Below, one piece after another: positions 10,165 through 22,774 of a stretch of DNA of 64,000 nt. The position numbers and the translations under genes are program-made. Origin of the DNA: Chaetoderma sp. LZ-2023a (taxonomy: Eukaryota; Mollusca; Caudofoveata; Chaetodermatida; Chaetodermatidae); the NCBI GenBank assembly GCA_034401795.1, contig CM067370.1:103296028-103360027 (forward strand), given 5' to 3'. Under the pieces are notes generated by a model that was not told where the DNA came from, searched no databases, and saw only the letters and a program-made list of their open reading frames with translations. Numbering within the stretch: the first letter of the stretch is position 1; every line of letters begins with the position of its first letter.

Positions 10165-12180
10165 TCAGAAAATTATACTTTTCGGTTGTTTTCGGACATG
10201 GCCGAGGCCGACGCTGCGTTGGTGGCTGGCCTGACCTGGCCACCGCCACCTCGAGCCTGCAGGGGATGATACGCAGGGGGAGCTGCGCGAACGCGCTCTG
10301 CGGAGCACCTCAAACTGCTCGCGCAAAGCCCTCTGGTTATTGACCAGTGACCGTCTCCTGGAGATGCTTGCATCCCTCACCTCCAAAGAGACCAGGACCT
10401 GCCATAGGCGTATGCAGCAGCCTATTATACAGGTCCTGAGATGGCCACAAGCTGTCAAGTGCAAACGTGCGCCTCACCCGGACACTCCTGGTCACAGCCC
10501 GGGTCAAACAATCCAGAGCCAGGTTGATTCCATCCTGGATGGCTCTCTGGACCATTACCGGGCTAGGCTGGCATGACGCGGATGCTGTTACTACCCCCTG
10601 TAACAGCTGGGAGACATGAGAAAGTGCCGCAATAGACGCTCTCCCACTCTCCTCCGCATCGCGCAACGCGGTATTGGCTGAACGCAAAGCGTTCGAGCAC
10701 AGTGCTCCCGTGTCAGACCGGGAGCCTGGCCGCGTGTCCTCACCTAAAGCCGCGCGGTCATCCACGCTCGGCTTAGGCACCACGCCTTATTTCTGATACT
10801 CATCAGATACGACGTGGCAACGCCTTGCCACCTCGCGAGGGGCCTTCGCGAGACATCCATGCGCCTTGATGGACGCCTCCGCCGCCATGAACATATCAAC
10901 GATATGTTCAGCCAGCGGCAGAGATGGCATTGCGCTCACAGCCGATCTACCTGCCAACCACGGGCGGTGATCCCGCTGGCCGGCCGGCTGTTCCACAGGC
11001 AGGTCTGGCCTGACGCTTATAAGCCACTGACAAGCGTCCGACCAGTCCTCCTCTGTGGCTACTTGCGAGAGTTCTACAAGACGAGGGCCTTCGTCTTCCT
11101 CCTGAGCGTTCGCAGGCATGCTTGAGGCTGGATAACCTGACACCCCTGGCAAGCCAGAGAAAGCATGCAGGCCCGAAAGAGCAGGCATGCTAAACTGGCT
11201 GGCTTGACCAGGAGCAGGCGCCATGGTATTGTGCGGGGCGCTTAGCGCCATACCACGGCCCCGGCCAGCACCTGCTACACTCTCGGCAAGCCGAGGTATG
11301 CGGTACATCTGGCCGTCAGATCCGAACCGGTCCACCTTCTGTGCCGTGAACCCTACTCCTGCGTGAGTAGAACCATGGGTAATGTCCCCTGTATTCCCCG
11401 TGAAGGGTGCACAGACGTCAATGTCCATGGTCACGGCATCAGAAGGCGAACCCAGCAGATAATCCTCTTCATCCTGGCCAGAAAGATTAGACTCCGGGTT
11501 AGCGAAGAATGCTAACCCGGACTGGCCAGGAAAGGTACCATAGGAGGCACTGGTACCTGCGGCGTGCGAAAAATTGTGGCTTGATAAGCAGGCACCAGGC
11601 TCCAGCGACAACCGTCCATGGATCACCGGCGCGGCAAGCCTGCTGCCAATGTCCTGGATCGCCCCCCTCTAATGGGGCCACCTCTGAATCTTCGAAAACT
11701 GGTAAAACCCTAGAGAAACTAGATTCAGAGGCGGGGATTATCTGCTCCGAAGCAGATGAAGAGGGCAACAAAAGATTTGGTCCAGGAAGCATGCCACGGA
11801 GCAACTCTGGAACCAAATCTTTGATTGTCCTCTTCATCTCTCCCAACATCTCAACACGGAAGGCCTCCATATCCACAGAGGACGAGGCCTTCCTCTTACC
11901 CTTCTTACCAGGTACCGCTCTCTTAGACCTTCTCTCCTCCTCAGCAACCTTCTCCTTTGCCTGTAATGACAAAAAGTCAGACATTAACTCGCTCGCCACC
12001 CCCCCCCCCCCCCCCCCCACTGTTTACATATGTCACATTTAAGCAACGGTCCACAGGGACTGCACTGGAAACATAAGTGCGGGGCGAATCGGTCCTTCAA
12101 AAAGCGACCATATGAGGGACACCCAGGTCTCTGAAACAGGCCAGAGGACAAAGACAATGAGTATTTTAGTTAATAGAATT
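10165..12180 (-). pseudogene. DIRS-like ORF1 (gag-like) remnant, GC-rich (fossil)
   Basis: About 2 kb is far more GC-rich than the surroundings and carries long minus-strand reading frames. A cysteine-containing start (CFQCSPCGPLLKCDIC) leads into a lysine-rich and helical stretch (KKGKRKASSSVDMEAF, ELLRGMLPGPNLL), a glycine-, proline- and serine-rich middle, and a C-terminal part with NLALDCLTRAVTRSVRVRR and LLHTPMAGPGLFGG. The last segment recalls the C-terminal gag-like ORF1 of DIRS-type elements. It is broken, with a few breaks. No RT follows it. The assignment to DIRS rests on pattern memory, not on a search. Confidence 0.6.
11999..12018. repeat. Poly-C run, 20 bases
   Basis: Uninterrupted C tract inside the GC-rich fossil. 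It is G on the sense strand of that ORF and reads as a glycine run. Length is likely unstable between individuals and assemblies. Confidence 0.9.
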
Positions 12181-13038
12181 AGTAACTCAAAACCAAAATA
12201 AAAGGAGAGGAAAAGTGGTCATACAGACCACCTACAAAGATAATAAACCAGCGTTGGGCAAAACTTTAAATGTTAATAAAGTGCAAGGCTGATTATGACG
12301 TCATAACTTCAAAAAAATAAGAAGTTAAATCGATCCGAAACAAACATCCAGGTGTAAGGACGAATTGTATTCATATCCAGAGCATCCTAACTGGAAAGGA
12401 TAGTGTATACAGATTATACAAACATCAGATATACAATGATAAAATGGCAGCAGATTTTATAAATATTTTCAAATATAATTGAAGTGCCTAACATCAGAAC
12501 TAGAATACCTGAGTCTTTAGCATAGACAAACCATCTGATCTGATGAACTGGAAGCTCCACCAACTCTATGACCTCTTAACGCTCTCCACCTATAAAGGGA
12601 AGGAAGTGGACCAAGAGGGCAAAGTGAGAAGACCTTCTTCCGAGGCCTCCAACTCACTGGGCATAGATTTTTGGTTAGATAACCTAACAATGTTAGTAGG
12701 AAATGGAACCTTGGTGGAGAGAAAAACAAACCCTCTGACGACGTGCTGTGCTTTTCAATCATAGATAGATACCTGTGGACATAAACACACAGAGAGATTA
12801 GTATTTCATAGCGCCATTTAGAAATAAACCAGTTATTTTAGGTGCTTATCACAATAAACGCGAGTCCCGGAAACACATTACAACGGGACAAACTCTCTAA
12901 AATATACTAGAAGTCACCTGATGAATCAGTCCCGGGCCCTCCTCCGGACACAACATGCCTTTCTGCAGCTCAGACATTCTTAACAAGCGACTTGAGTAGT
13001 TAGAAATTAGCACAACTTTTCAGAAAAAGATGAAAACT
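12181..13038. other. Non-coding spacer between two gag-like remnants
   Basis: AT-rich, with one family E-like fragment GATTATGACGTCATAAC at 12291-12307. A minus-strand open frame at 12517-12762 has no recognisable domain. The segment may be untranslated or intronic sequence of the DIRS-like element. Confidence 0.5.
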
Positions 13039-13850
13039 TTAAGCGAAAAAATTGCATAGGACTCCCAGCCAATAAATTAGCAAAGAGGAAGTACTAGTCG
13101 GCGGCTGGCATCCGCCTGACTGACTTCTGACTACCTGCCTCTTGAAGTGAAAAAAATCACCCAGGTCAGAGATTCCTTTTTTACTAACCATCGCCAAAGC
13201 ACTCGCTAATTCCAAAAGAGGAATCACCCCTTTTATCAAAGAAGATTGTACTTTCTGTATTTTAACATCTCGCGACCTCGTAGCTGTGCTAAATTTATGC
13301 CAAATCTCCGGATTTACTCTCATCATCACAAAATTTCCACAATTCAACTGACACAAATATTCATCCGACTTTTCTTTGAACTTATCATCTGATAAGTTTA
13401 AATTTGACAGTTTATTTACAACTCTGGCAATATCGGCATCAATCTCATTTCCCCGCTTTTCCGTGACATCATAATAGGCCTCTACTTCCGATAAATCCAA
13501 TTCGCCCGACGGCTTGGCAATTTCCGTTGAATGCTCGGGGACTTCCGCCGACAGATGGTCTGAGTCATGCACCAAGAATTCATACTCGCCAGAACTTTCT
13601 GACATAATTATGTCCATAAGCCTATCCATCTTAGCACTCAAATTCTTCAATGATGTCTTTACATCATCGAACTCGTCTCTTCCGACACACTGAGCCTCAT
13701 TAGAGGCATCACCAGTGGTCTTTATTGGCGTCTCCCGAGCCCAAGGAACCGAATTATCGGCCACAACCTCAGGCCCAGTGAACTCTTCCTCAATCCCATC
13801 TAAAATATTCCTTAAATTATCAGGCCGACCAACGCCCTCAGACGCTATTG
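13039..13850 (-). pseudogene. DIRS-like gag ORF remnant (fossil)
   Basis: The reading begins around EGVGRPDNLRNILDGIEEEF with no clear ATG, next to an AG that could be a splice acceptor. It contains a coiled segment (DDVKTSLKNLSAKMDRLMDI), an acidic stretch, and the family-typical MMRVNPEIWHKFSTATRSRD with VQSSLIKGVIPLLELA. The VNPEIW...TRSxDxxxQKVQ pattern is characteristic of DIRS ORF1 products. This is a partial remnant with no RT in cis, and could be the 5' half of the same element as 10165-12180. Confidence 0.7.
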
Positions 13851-14354
13851 TTCTTCGCTAATTTACAAACAAGAGCAGAGTACAACGATCTAGGCCGATT
13901 CGTCTATTAACAATAAACATTTTCGGGCGCAACTATCACAGAAAGTCACTCCATGACTAAATAACGCAACAACAAATTTTAACCAACACAACAAATTAGT
14001 TAAATAAACCTCAAAACTTCACATAACAAAACTTCGACCAACTTTAGAAAAGTGCTATGCTTTAACTGACTTGAATTGCGCATGCGCTTCTCATGGGACC
14101 CCGATTGCATCATCCGGACTCAGGGACAGAATTATGATATTAAGGCATCATTTCCTTGCCCTTGTTACTGCCATCATTAAGCCCTGTTATCTTGTCTGCA
14201 AGCATTCCATTAGACACACCTTTGGTCACAGGCACATATGGCATTGAATGTCTAATTGCAATCCTTACAACCCAATGGAACTTGGAACTAAATAACACCA
14301 TCACTTATAAATATCATGCTTACCAGTGCAATTGTCATTGGCTGTCTTGACCAT
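13851..14354. other. Upstream flank of the gag-like remnant; nothing firm
   Basis: The only notable element is TGCGCATGCGCT at 14077-14088, one base from the NRF1 consensus, about 230 bp upstream of the gag-like reading frame on its own strand. It could be a fossil promoter of that element. The remainder is unassigned intron. Confidence 0.35.
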
Positions 14355-14544
14355 TAACCCTGCAACAATCATATCACCCAAAAACCGCTTCTGCAGTGGG
14401 GTTGAGAAATGTCCATTTGCAGACAAAGAGAAGACTATTTTTCAAAAGTAATTTCCAGGGGTAAATTTTCAAAAATTGTCTTCTCTTGGTCTGCAAATGG
14501 ACACTTTCTATACAAAAATTGAAATTTGAGGGTTATAGGGTTAA
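14355..14544. repeat. Family A palindromic MITE
   Basis: TTAACCCTGC...GAGAAATGTCCATTTGCAGA on the left is mirrored by TCTGCAAATGGACA...GAGGGTTATAGGGTTA on the right. The central stem has lost its GACTGGCTCG part. Confidence 0.88.
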
Positions 14545-14816
14545 AATCAATGAACCACCATAGAAAATATAACAGCTGGCTACGGGAAAGAACTCCAATT
14601 TGTTTTTGATGGAATTTTATATTTGTAAATTTCTCTGGTCACCTTATCTACCTGTCTTTCATTTGCTGGCACATTAAACAACCATATCAATGGTAATTAC
14701 TTGTATACGCTTTAGTAACTTGTTATGCTATCAATATTACAACAACAGTCTTTAACAGTGATCTCCTTTGATATGATAGTTTAATGTAACAGCATACATT
14801 ACTATTTGAATGTTCA

Positions 14817-15017
<201 letters not shown>

Positions 15018-15037
15018 TTAGTATGGTAATATATAAC

Positions 15038-15775
15038 TAGAAGGACTGTGTACCGCGTGTTGAGCCCCTTTGTTTTTCTGTATCTCACACACCATATGTT
15101 GTGGTGTTTCTAACTACCATAAGGGAATAATCTGAATGGCAAAGACTAGATGGGCTGCGTCCGCATGTTGAGCCCTTTTGTTTTTCCACACATGTACCAG
15201 TGTCACCATATACAGATTTCTTTAACCCTTACCACTCTGCTGTAAAAATCTTTAAATTAATTTAAAAGATGAATTGGTGTTCATTTTTCAACAAATTTGG
15301 TGGACGATGGCGCCGTTGTAGACAGCAACATCGTCCACCAAAATTGTTGAAAGATGAACACCAGTTTCTTTGCTATTGACACAGTAAAAGATAGAATATT
15401 GACATCAGGGTTGTAAGTGCTTAAACACTATAAGCGCTTAATGAAGCCAATTTCTATTGAAAAACTTTAACAATCTAAATCCTGAAAAAGAGACAAACAA
15501 CACAGATATAAACTAAGTCCAAACCACATAAAAGTATGGACACAATTTCAAAATCATTTTCATTATGATGGAGACTGAATGCAATGATGGTGTAGAACAA
15601 ATCTGTAAAGTTTTATTGAGATTGACTAAGTCCTTGATGAGTTAAATGTCCATTGAAAAACTGAAACTTTCTTCTAATTCATGGTGCAAAATAAAGTATA
15701 ATGCATACCGGATGCTGCATTGGAATCACAATAGGTCAAGCTATCCTTTGCTTCATGTAGGGTTCGACACAATTG
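15038..15775 (+). repeat. Family K dispersed repeat, copy 1
   Basis: It shares with 50600-51175 a series of landmarks: GTTGAGCCC, the CAGTGTCAC stretch, ATGTCTATTGAAA-like phrases, ACTGAATGCAATGATGG, TTTTATTGAGAT and a final GG(T/C)TCGACA. Its first 90 bases are duplicated in tandem. Family C copy 2 (15223-15422) is inserted in it. No ORF. Confidence 0.7.
15223..15422. repeat. Family C palindromic MITE, copy 2 (nested in K)
   Basis: TTAACCCTTACCACTCTGCT at the left and CATCAGGGTTGTAAGTGCTTA at the right, with a central stem TCAACAAATTTGGTGGACGATG against CATCGTCCACCAAAATTGTTGA. Confidence 0.9.
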
Positions 15776-15839
15776 CATGTACGTGTAAATGACCAGACAA
15801 CCCGGAGGGTCTGGTCTTATGTTTTACTAATTACATATG

Positions 15840-16150
15840 CCTACCTCCTTGCATTACTATAGCGCTTTCCTTCTCTGAAGGGAAGCGTAGTAGGATGAAT
15901 TTTTTACAGCCAATGTCTCATGGGTATTGTGGTTACAGAGTGACTGAAGGCTTCTTTAGGAATCTCCATACTCTCTCTCTAATGATGAGACCCATAGCAA
16001 TTCGCTTGAATGCTATATCTCAGATAGAGGCAATAAGAGGGTTAATCCAATACCCATTGCCATTGAGTAGGTCATTAAGCACAATGACAACCTCATTGGC
16101 CGATAGCTATCACATGACCTTGTTTTAGCAACCAAGATTACATTCCTTTG
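15840..16150. repeat. DIRS left inverted terminal repeat
   Basis: CTACCTCCTTGCATTACTAT, then GATGAATTTTTTACAGCCAA through CTATCACATGACCTTGTT, matches the inverse of 22478-22774 with scattered differences. Confidence 0.92.
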
Positions 16151-16494
16151 ACGAAGCCAGTCATATAATCCAGCTTTAAGCAGATCCATGAAGAGGTAGA
16201 TGATCCTGTCACTACTCGGCTCTGAATATCTGACTAAAGCTGAAATTAAAAACTAACCTAAATAGTCCACATTATATGACTGAAATTTTCATTCTGAAAT
16301 ACCCAAATATGACAAAAACTGACATATTCGGGTATACCCAAAGGCTGAATGATATAATGAATATCTTAGTTGAATATAACTAATCTAACAAGATATGACC
16401 ATTACAATGAAGCCTCAAGCCCCCGACCAACCCCACCCCCACACCCCAAAATTTGACAGAAGGGAGGCTTGAGGTGGGCCGTAATGCAAGGCGG

Positions 16495-16590
16495 CAGGTA
16501 TATGTAATTAGTAAAACATAAGACCAGACCCTCTGGGTCGTTTGGTCGTTATTACTACATTACAACCTACCTCCTTGAATTACTATAGCT
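16495..16590. repeat. DIRS internal complementary region
   Basis: GTAATTAGTAAAACATAAGA followed by CCAGACCCTCTGGGTC is the inverse of 15790-15839. The adjoining TTATTACTACATTACAACCT with ACCTCCTTGAATTACTATAG is the inverse of the right end near 22752-22790. Joined outer ends of this kind arise from the circular intermediate used by the family. Confidence 0.88.
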
Positions 16591-17647
16591 CAAATACAGA
16601 TTTCAACATTGAACAAAGCCAGGAGGGAGGCAAATTTTGCTCAACATTGATGTAAAAATAGAGACAAGTACGAAGTTAGTAATAACAAGACGAGTAAGAT
16701 ACTATAAAAACAGTAATTCCTCAGATTTACTCTCAAAACATCTTAATAGAAGTAATAGAAAAAACAGGAGAAGAAATGAAGAGGGATCATAGTTGATCCC
16801 AAGAAGATATTAAACATAAAGATCATGCAAGAGGAGATAAATAAATAAGGGTGATGAAAGAAATGATATGGAAGAAGTGAAGTACATTCATGAGAGAAGT
16901 AATGAATTCACACTCACCACTAGAATAAGACTTATATGAATGAAGATGATGAAGAATGTTTAGAAGATGAAGATGATGACAAAGGAATACGAGTCATGGT
17001 CCCTGAAGCTACCTTATAAATGTTCTTATAGAAAAATGAAGGTCCAGAATCTTTAAAATAGAAGTTAATAAATGTATTTGCTGATTTCCAATTAGCAACT
17101 GCATAATGTCATCTAGAGAAGATCCGTTAAAAAGACACAAGAGGTGGCAAGGCCCCTAAATTCATGGGCCTTAACACCTACAATAGCATTGTTCCCAGGA
17201 GAGGCCAATTAATGGCAAATTTTGATGGTATCAACTATCCAACGAGAAATAGTTGTTAATGAGGAAGGACGATCCACACCTTCAACAAATGTGACCCAAA
17301 GATGTCTATTGTCAGATCATTTGGACTCAGTGCGAAGTTTATACATATTAAGGGCCCTAACTGGACACCAGACAGAATCATCTGGAGAAAATGAGGAAAG
17401 TTTGTGAATTACAATAGGTTTACCTAAGAATTTAACTGACTGAGTTTGGACAGGAATTCTGCCCTAGGATAGAGAATAATGCTATTCCCAGTAACCTGAA
17501 ACCTATCTAGTTCAGCAGAAAGGGCATGAATTTCAGAACGACGGCTAGCTGAAGCTACTGCTCACAGGAATACTGCTTTAAGTGTAAGGTGTTTCAAACA
17601 AACAGAACCTAAAGGTTCAAAGTGTTTTCCTGCTAGAACTTGTAGAA

Positions 17648-17878
17648 CTAGTGAAAGGTTCCAAGTAGGGAAGGGGGGGGGGGGTGTCTAGAATTACCCA
17701 TACCTCTAATAAAGTCGTGAAAGTGTTTCTGAACTTGCACTGAAGGATCAGTAAGACACTGAACAAAGAAGTTCAGATCAAAACGATAGGATCTGATGGT
17801 GTTAACTGAAAGTTCTTTCTGATCAAAAAGGAAGACCAGAAAATCAGTGACTTGAGTTACAGAGGCCTCAGAGGGCAA
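17648..17878 (-). pseudogene. DIRS tyrosine recombinase, N-terminal part (fossil)
   Basis: QVTDFLVFLFDQKELSVNTI followed by RSYRFDLNFF is the SAM-like N-terminal domain of DIRS and Ngaro tyrosine recombinases. The C-terminal catalytic R..HxxR..Y part is not evident. Further left (16600-17640) only decayed sequence remains. Confidence 0.72.
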
Positions 17879-17935
17879 GATAGAATGGTCTGAGCACCAT
17901 CTTTGAAAAACTCAAATCGAGCTTTATAAATGTTT

Positions 17936-18684
17936 CTAGTGGAAGATCTGACGGATTTCTCCCAAAAGTTCTTGAGAACTGACTGAAAAGACTGATGAAG
18001 AAGGTGGCAGCTTGACAGATTGCAGACTAACAGGCGAAAGATTTCTGGATTCTGATGGAAAAATGCCTCTGCTCTGGGACAATATATTGTGGGAGACAGG
18101 AAGTAGCAGAGGGAGATCTACAACAAGGTCCAGGAGATCCGGAAACCATGATTTTGTTGGCCAAAATGGAGCTATCAATAGGACTACACAAGGATGTTGT
18201 CTGATCTTTCTGAGGACTAGAGGAATGAGAATCATCAGGGAAAAGGTGAAAGCGAACATATTGTCCCAAGACTGAGCTAGAGAGTCCACTGAAAAAGCCA
18301 TGGGTTCCGGACAGGGAGATATGAAGGTGGATATCTTTCTGTTCTTGAGGGTACCAAACAAGTCTATGTGGGGACGACCGAACTGAAGAAAAATTGACTG
18401 GGCTACTACATCTTTCAACTCCCATTCTGTTTCTGGGATCCTGGAAGTGTAAGATAGCTGGTCGACCAGAAATTCAGTTTGCCAGGGACATGGGATGCTT
18501 GAAGAGAAATGTTGTGGGACTTGCACCACTGAAGCATGATCATGGACTCTTGACAGAGCGAAACTGACCTAGTCCCCCCTTGATGATTGATGAACGAGAC
18601 CACTGTGAAATGTCTGATCTGATAAGAATTGACATACCGAGAATCAAGGGATCCCAATGCACTAGGGCATGGAAAACAGCCCAC
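17936..18684 (-). pseudogene. DIRS RNase H-like to linker region (fossil)
   Basis: ISLQASHVPGKLNFWS and FGRPHIDLFGT with APFWPTKSWFPDLLDL are the conserved blocks after the RT in DIRS polyproteins (asHiPGk.N..aD..SR, FG.P.iDLFAt, iaP.WP.q.W.p.L). The region spans more than one frame and is a fossil. Confidence 0.82.
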
Positions 18685-19390
18685 AGTTTTAAAGGTTTAC
18701 ATGGGAGGAAGATTCTGTGAGGGACCAGGTTCCCGAAATCTTAATGGAATCCCAAATGGATGCCCACCCCTCCAGGTATGCATTTGTGAAGATAATTGCC
18801 TAAGGGGTTGGAAGATGTAGAGGAACCCCTAATAAAAGGGACTGATGGTCTTACCAAAACTGGAAATGAGTGATGAAAGAGAACTTGATGAGAATTGGAA
18901 GATCCAGAGAATCTAGAGACTGATTCCAATGGGCCATAAGATAAAACTGCAAGGGTCTTCTCATCAAAGGAGCCTAAGGACTCATTTTTTCGACTGAAAA
19001 CATGAGGCCTATGATTCTGAGAAAGGATCTGGCCATAACTAATTGGCCTACCTTGAGAGCCTGAATTGTGAACAACGTCTGGACATTGGGAAGGGAGAGG
19101 AATAACTTCCCCTGGGAGAGAAAGCTGAGGGACATGTACCAATGAAGAACGATCAGTGACACTCGACAGATATAGACCAACACTCATGCACACACGCACG
19201 CACGCACGCACACACACACACACACCCTGATGAAAGAAGAGTGAGCCTACTGTGAAATGTCTGATCAGATAAAAATTGAAAGACAGAGAATCAGGGGTTC
19301 CCAATGAACTAGGGCATGGAAAAAAACACCCACAGTTCTAAAAGGTTGACATGAAAGGAAGATTCTGTGAGGGACCAGGATCCAGAAATC
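18590..19390. repeat. Internal duplication within the DIRS fossil
   Basis: About 150 bp at 18600-18745 (GTGAAATGTCTGATCTGATA...GGAAGATTCTGTGAGGGACC) recur at 19250-19390 in the same orientation. This looks like a segmental duplication inside the element after or during copying. Confidence 0.8.
18741..19304 (-). pseudogene. DIRS reverse transcriptase C-terminal remnant (fossil)
   Basis: The reading contains SFDEKTLAVLSYGPLESVSR and GNYLHKCIPGGVGIHLG, recalling the thumb and connection part upstream of the RNase H-like domain. A CA/CGCA microsatellite (19183-19227) lies inside it. No intact RT core is visible. Confidence 0.5.
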
Positions 19391-19399
19391 TTCTAATGA

Positions 19400-22300
19400 G
19401 AATAGATAGAGACTTCCAAGCATCGATTTATACTATTAGAAAGTAATGTTTCTTGAATCGAGTGAAAGGCGATGTATCTTAGTTATAAGAGCTATATCCT
19501 TATTCTAACCCCTTCCTGAGAGGTAACATGCGTTGATTTCTACTATTCAATCTCTACCACTATCTTCGTATGGAGAAAAAAGCATCATAGAAGTATTGCC
19601 GTACTTATTAAAAGTTGGAGACATTGAAGCATGATAGATAAATTTAATCAGTGTTTTAACTAGATTTAGTGACAAATAGAAATCCCAAAGTAAACCTATG
19701 GGAGGGGTGAGAGTCCAGCTATAGCAAAATAGAATTAGCTAAAATAAACTGATCTATGTAAAGGATCTATATAATAACCAAAAGAAAACTTCATGCAAAC
19801 AAAAAGGGACCGAAATATATACGAGGCAAATTGTCAATGACCTATATAAAAAGTGACAGGAGCGATGATGACAATCAGACAGCTACCGGAAGTGGATAAA
19901 AGGAAATGAAAAATGATAAATATCGAGCCCAAAATCACCAATCCCGAACTGGTGGGAAAAAACATGACTCTAAATAAAACATTTTAGCTAAAAATAAGAA
20001 AATAGCATTTAAAAAATGGTAAATAGAAGAGAAAAAAGCGATAATGTCTCCGAGATGAAATGAGACTAGGACAATAGACTGCCAAACCAGGGCGTGTTGA
20101 CGAGATACTGAGAGCTACTAAATAACGACGAAATATGGCAAAGAAACTTGTATTAAAGAAAAACACAAAATACCATGAGAGCAAATCTAATCTAACTTTT
20201 AGAAAATGAATATTTGTAAAACAAAAGGGTGATAAAAAGGGAAGAATAGCCTTAAAAGAACAAAATATTCACGATAAATATAGAATGACATGTAAATTCT
20301 CCTAAAGTTGTGAAAGTAAGTATGTCAAGTCTGCCAACATAGAGGGGAGGGGGTGTTCTATACGAAAAGATGAACGGCCTGAATAGAATTGGGCCTCTAA
20401 CTCAGGACGAAAAAAATGACCAAAACATAGCTAATTAGACTTGCGCAGTAATCTGACAGATAGGAAAGAGTGCGAGAAGAAAAGGTTTAGAATGAATAAA
20501 AATACTATAACTTAGATTGAGAGAATGCAAGGAGAGATACCACACAGAAAGGGGGGAGAAAGAAACCTGAAACACCAAGATATTGCATGAGAGTACTGCT
20601 AGAGAAGATAATGATATGCACATATGTAATAAAGGGAAAAAAGATCCCATTGAAAAAATGAAAAAACTCATCTAGCCAAAGAAAAGAAAATTCGAAACAA
20701 AAAGATGATAGGAGACCCGAACTCCTATTCAAAGAAATGAGCTGAACCCGGGTCCACAAAAGGGACCAGGGCGTGGTTCCACTAAACCCGGTCCCGAATA
20801 TTAGACCATTCGCGACCGGGGAAGCATGAGCCGGGGTGGGAAACCCGGGAGAAAAAATTCAAATTTAATTCTGACACGCCAGAAAGACCAGTCCCCACTC
20901 AGCCCAGGGCCAGAGCCGGGGCAGGGAAACCGGGAGACAAATTCAAAACAGATTCTGACACGCCGGAATGACCGGTCCCGATTCGGGCCTGGGCCTGATC
21001 CGGGGCGGGAAAGCCGCGAGAAAAACCAGAAAGGAGAGGACCTGGACCCGGGAGGAACCCTGGGGCTGGGGCTGGAGCCTGCACATCCTCTGAGCCCGAC
21101 ATCACCCAAGAGGCCAGACCCAGACTAAAATCCGGGTCCGGCCCCCCCCCCCCCCCCCGGATGGAAATGGGAACCTAAGCCGGTCAACGTCCAGACCCAG
21201 GGCCGGGAAAAACCTGGACCCAGGGCTGGAGGTCTAGCCAGAGAAACAATATAAGAAGCAACTAGCTTTTTAGATGACAGCGGATGTGTGACGACCTGGA
21301 CCATTCAGGTGGGAAAATCCTTTGGCCCATCCAGTGAAGACGTAGTAATGACAGGTGACAGACCGGACCAACTTACGACCTGAGACCTTCATCGGTCTGC
21401 AAGGGCACAGGCTGCGGAATGTTGACTGATGATACTGAAGAAATCTGTGATGGAGTGACTGGCTTATGAATGAGCGGTGAACGAGGCGTAAACCGAGACT
21501 TCATATTCTAGTTCTTTGCGTTCTTCTTTGTGGTACCCCTGAAACAGTGCAAATTATTAAATTTATTAGATTTTGTAAACCAGCGTTTTCTAGGAACAGC
21601 CAGTTCCAATGCTTCAACGCCAATTACATCAGGAGATGAAGAATTGGAAACTGACTGGTCCAGGATAATTTTGTTAATCCTGCTGTCAATAGACAAATTT
21701 ATGTTGCTGACCTGTTTCTGGAGACACTCCATTGACAAAACAATTTTCTTTGAGTATTATGGCAGAATCCATCTTGACCTCGGTTTTGGCCTTTATTTTA
21801 ACCGCTGACTCTAGTGGATAAAGGATTTCCTGTGGTTTTAGAGGTCGCCGGAAAAATAGGTTTGAAAAAGGACATTCTATTGGCTAGCGACCATGACCCA
21901 CAAATTAGGCAGGAAAGACTCAAGGGTACACGAAGTGCCCTTGGAACAAACATGTCCAACACGATCTGAATCATAAAAACAGTAAGATCTGATAAAGTAA
22001 AGCTCCAAATATGACTCAGAATTATCCGCTCTAATCCCAAGATTTTCAAAAAGAGACCTTACCGATCTCAAATTTTTTAAAATTATTTATAATTTCTTTT
22101 TGAGAGAGTATGCTTAGCGAGATTATATCAGGATTCATGCTCAATACCATACAAGCATGACAATACAATAGCTTTACAAGCCACTGTTAATAAAGTAGCA
22201 CAAATAGACAACCCATATGTCTAAACACTCTGGACGCAAATAACCAAAACTGGTAACACGTCTACCACAAAAATAGAAATGATCATAAAACCATTCTTAC

Positions 22301-22470
22301 AACACCATAACCTACAACCACTCATCTTGGGAGGTTTCTTCCTCTTGTCAGACATCCTCGATGATCTTTATTTCCAAGTTTCAAAATCCACAGGCTGATT
22401 TAAATAAGTAATAAAACTTATAAATTAGCTGCAAAAATTTCTACGCCTCTTCCTATCAGAGTAGGAAAAA
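19400..22470 (-). other. 5' part of the DIRS fossil, poorly readable
   Basis: AT-rich and decayed from 19400 to 20750. At 20820-21060 a GC-rich segment of about 100-110 bp repeats two to three times (GGGAAACCCGGGAGA, CTGACACGCC). A poly-C run covers 21142-21158. Minus-strand frames at 21508-21738 and 21798-22071 could be gag-like ORF1 (CFYDSDRVGHVCSKGTS) but lack a firm motif. Confidence 0.5.
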
Positions 22471-22477
22471 GAATGAA

Positions 22478-22774
22478 ATCTTGGTTGCTACAACAAGGTG
22501 ATGTGATAGCTATCAGCCAATGAGGTTGGCATTGTGCTTAATGACCTACTCAGTGGCTGTGGGTATTGGATTAACCCTCTTATTGCCTCTATCTGAGATA
22601 TGGCATTAGAGCGAATTACTATGGATCTCATCATTAGAGAGAGCATGGAGGTTCCTGAAGAAGCCTTCAGTCACTCTGTAACCACAATACCAATCAGACA
22701 TTGGCTGTAAAAAATTCATCCTAATATGCTTCCCTTCAGAGAAGGTAAGAGCTATAGTAATGCAAGGAGGTAGG
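22478..22774. repeat. DIRS right inverted terminal repeat
   Basis: The inverse of 15840-16150: CTATCAGCCAATGAGGTTGG to CAAGGAGGTAGG. The outer 18 bases reach AATGTAGTAATAAC at 22779-22792. Confidence 0.92.

Noticed and set aside
10340-11125. Plus-strand frames in the GC-rich block
   Set aside because: Shadows of the minus-strand gag-like reading, which carries the recognisable family patterns.
20801-21128. Proline/glycine-rich protein on either strand
   Set aside because: GC-rich tandem repeat within the DIRS fossil that reads open on both strands, which argues for composition and not coding.
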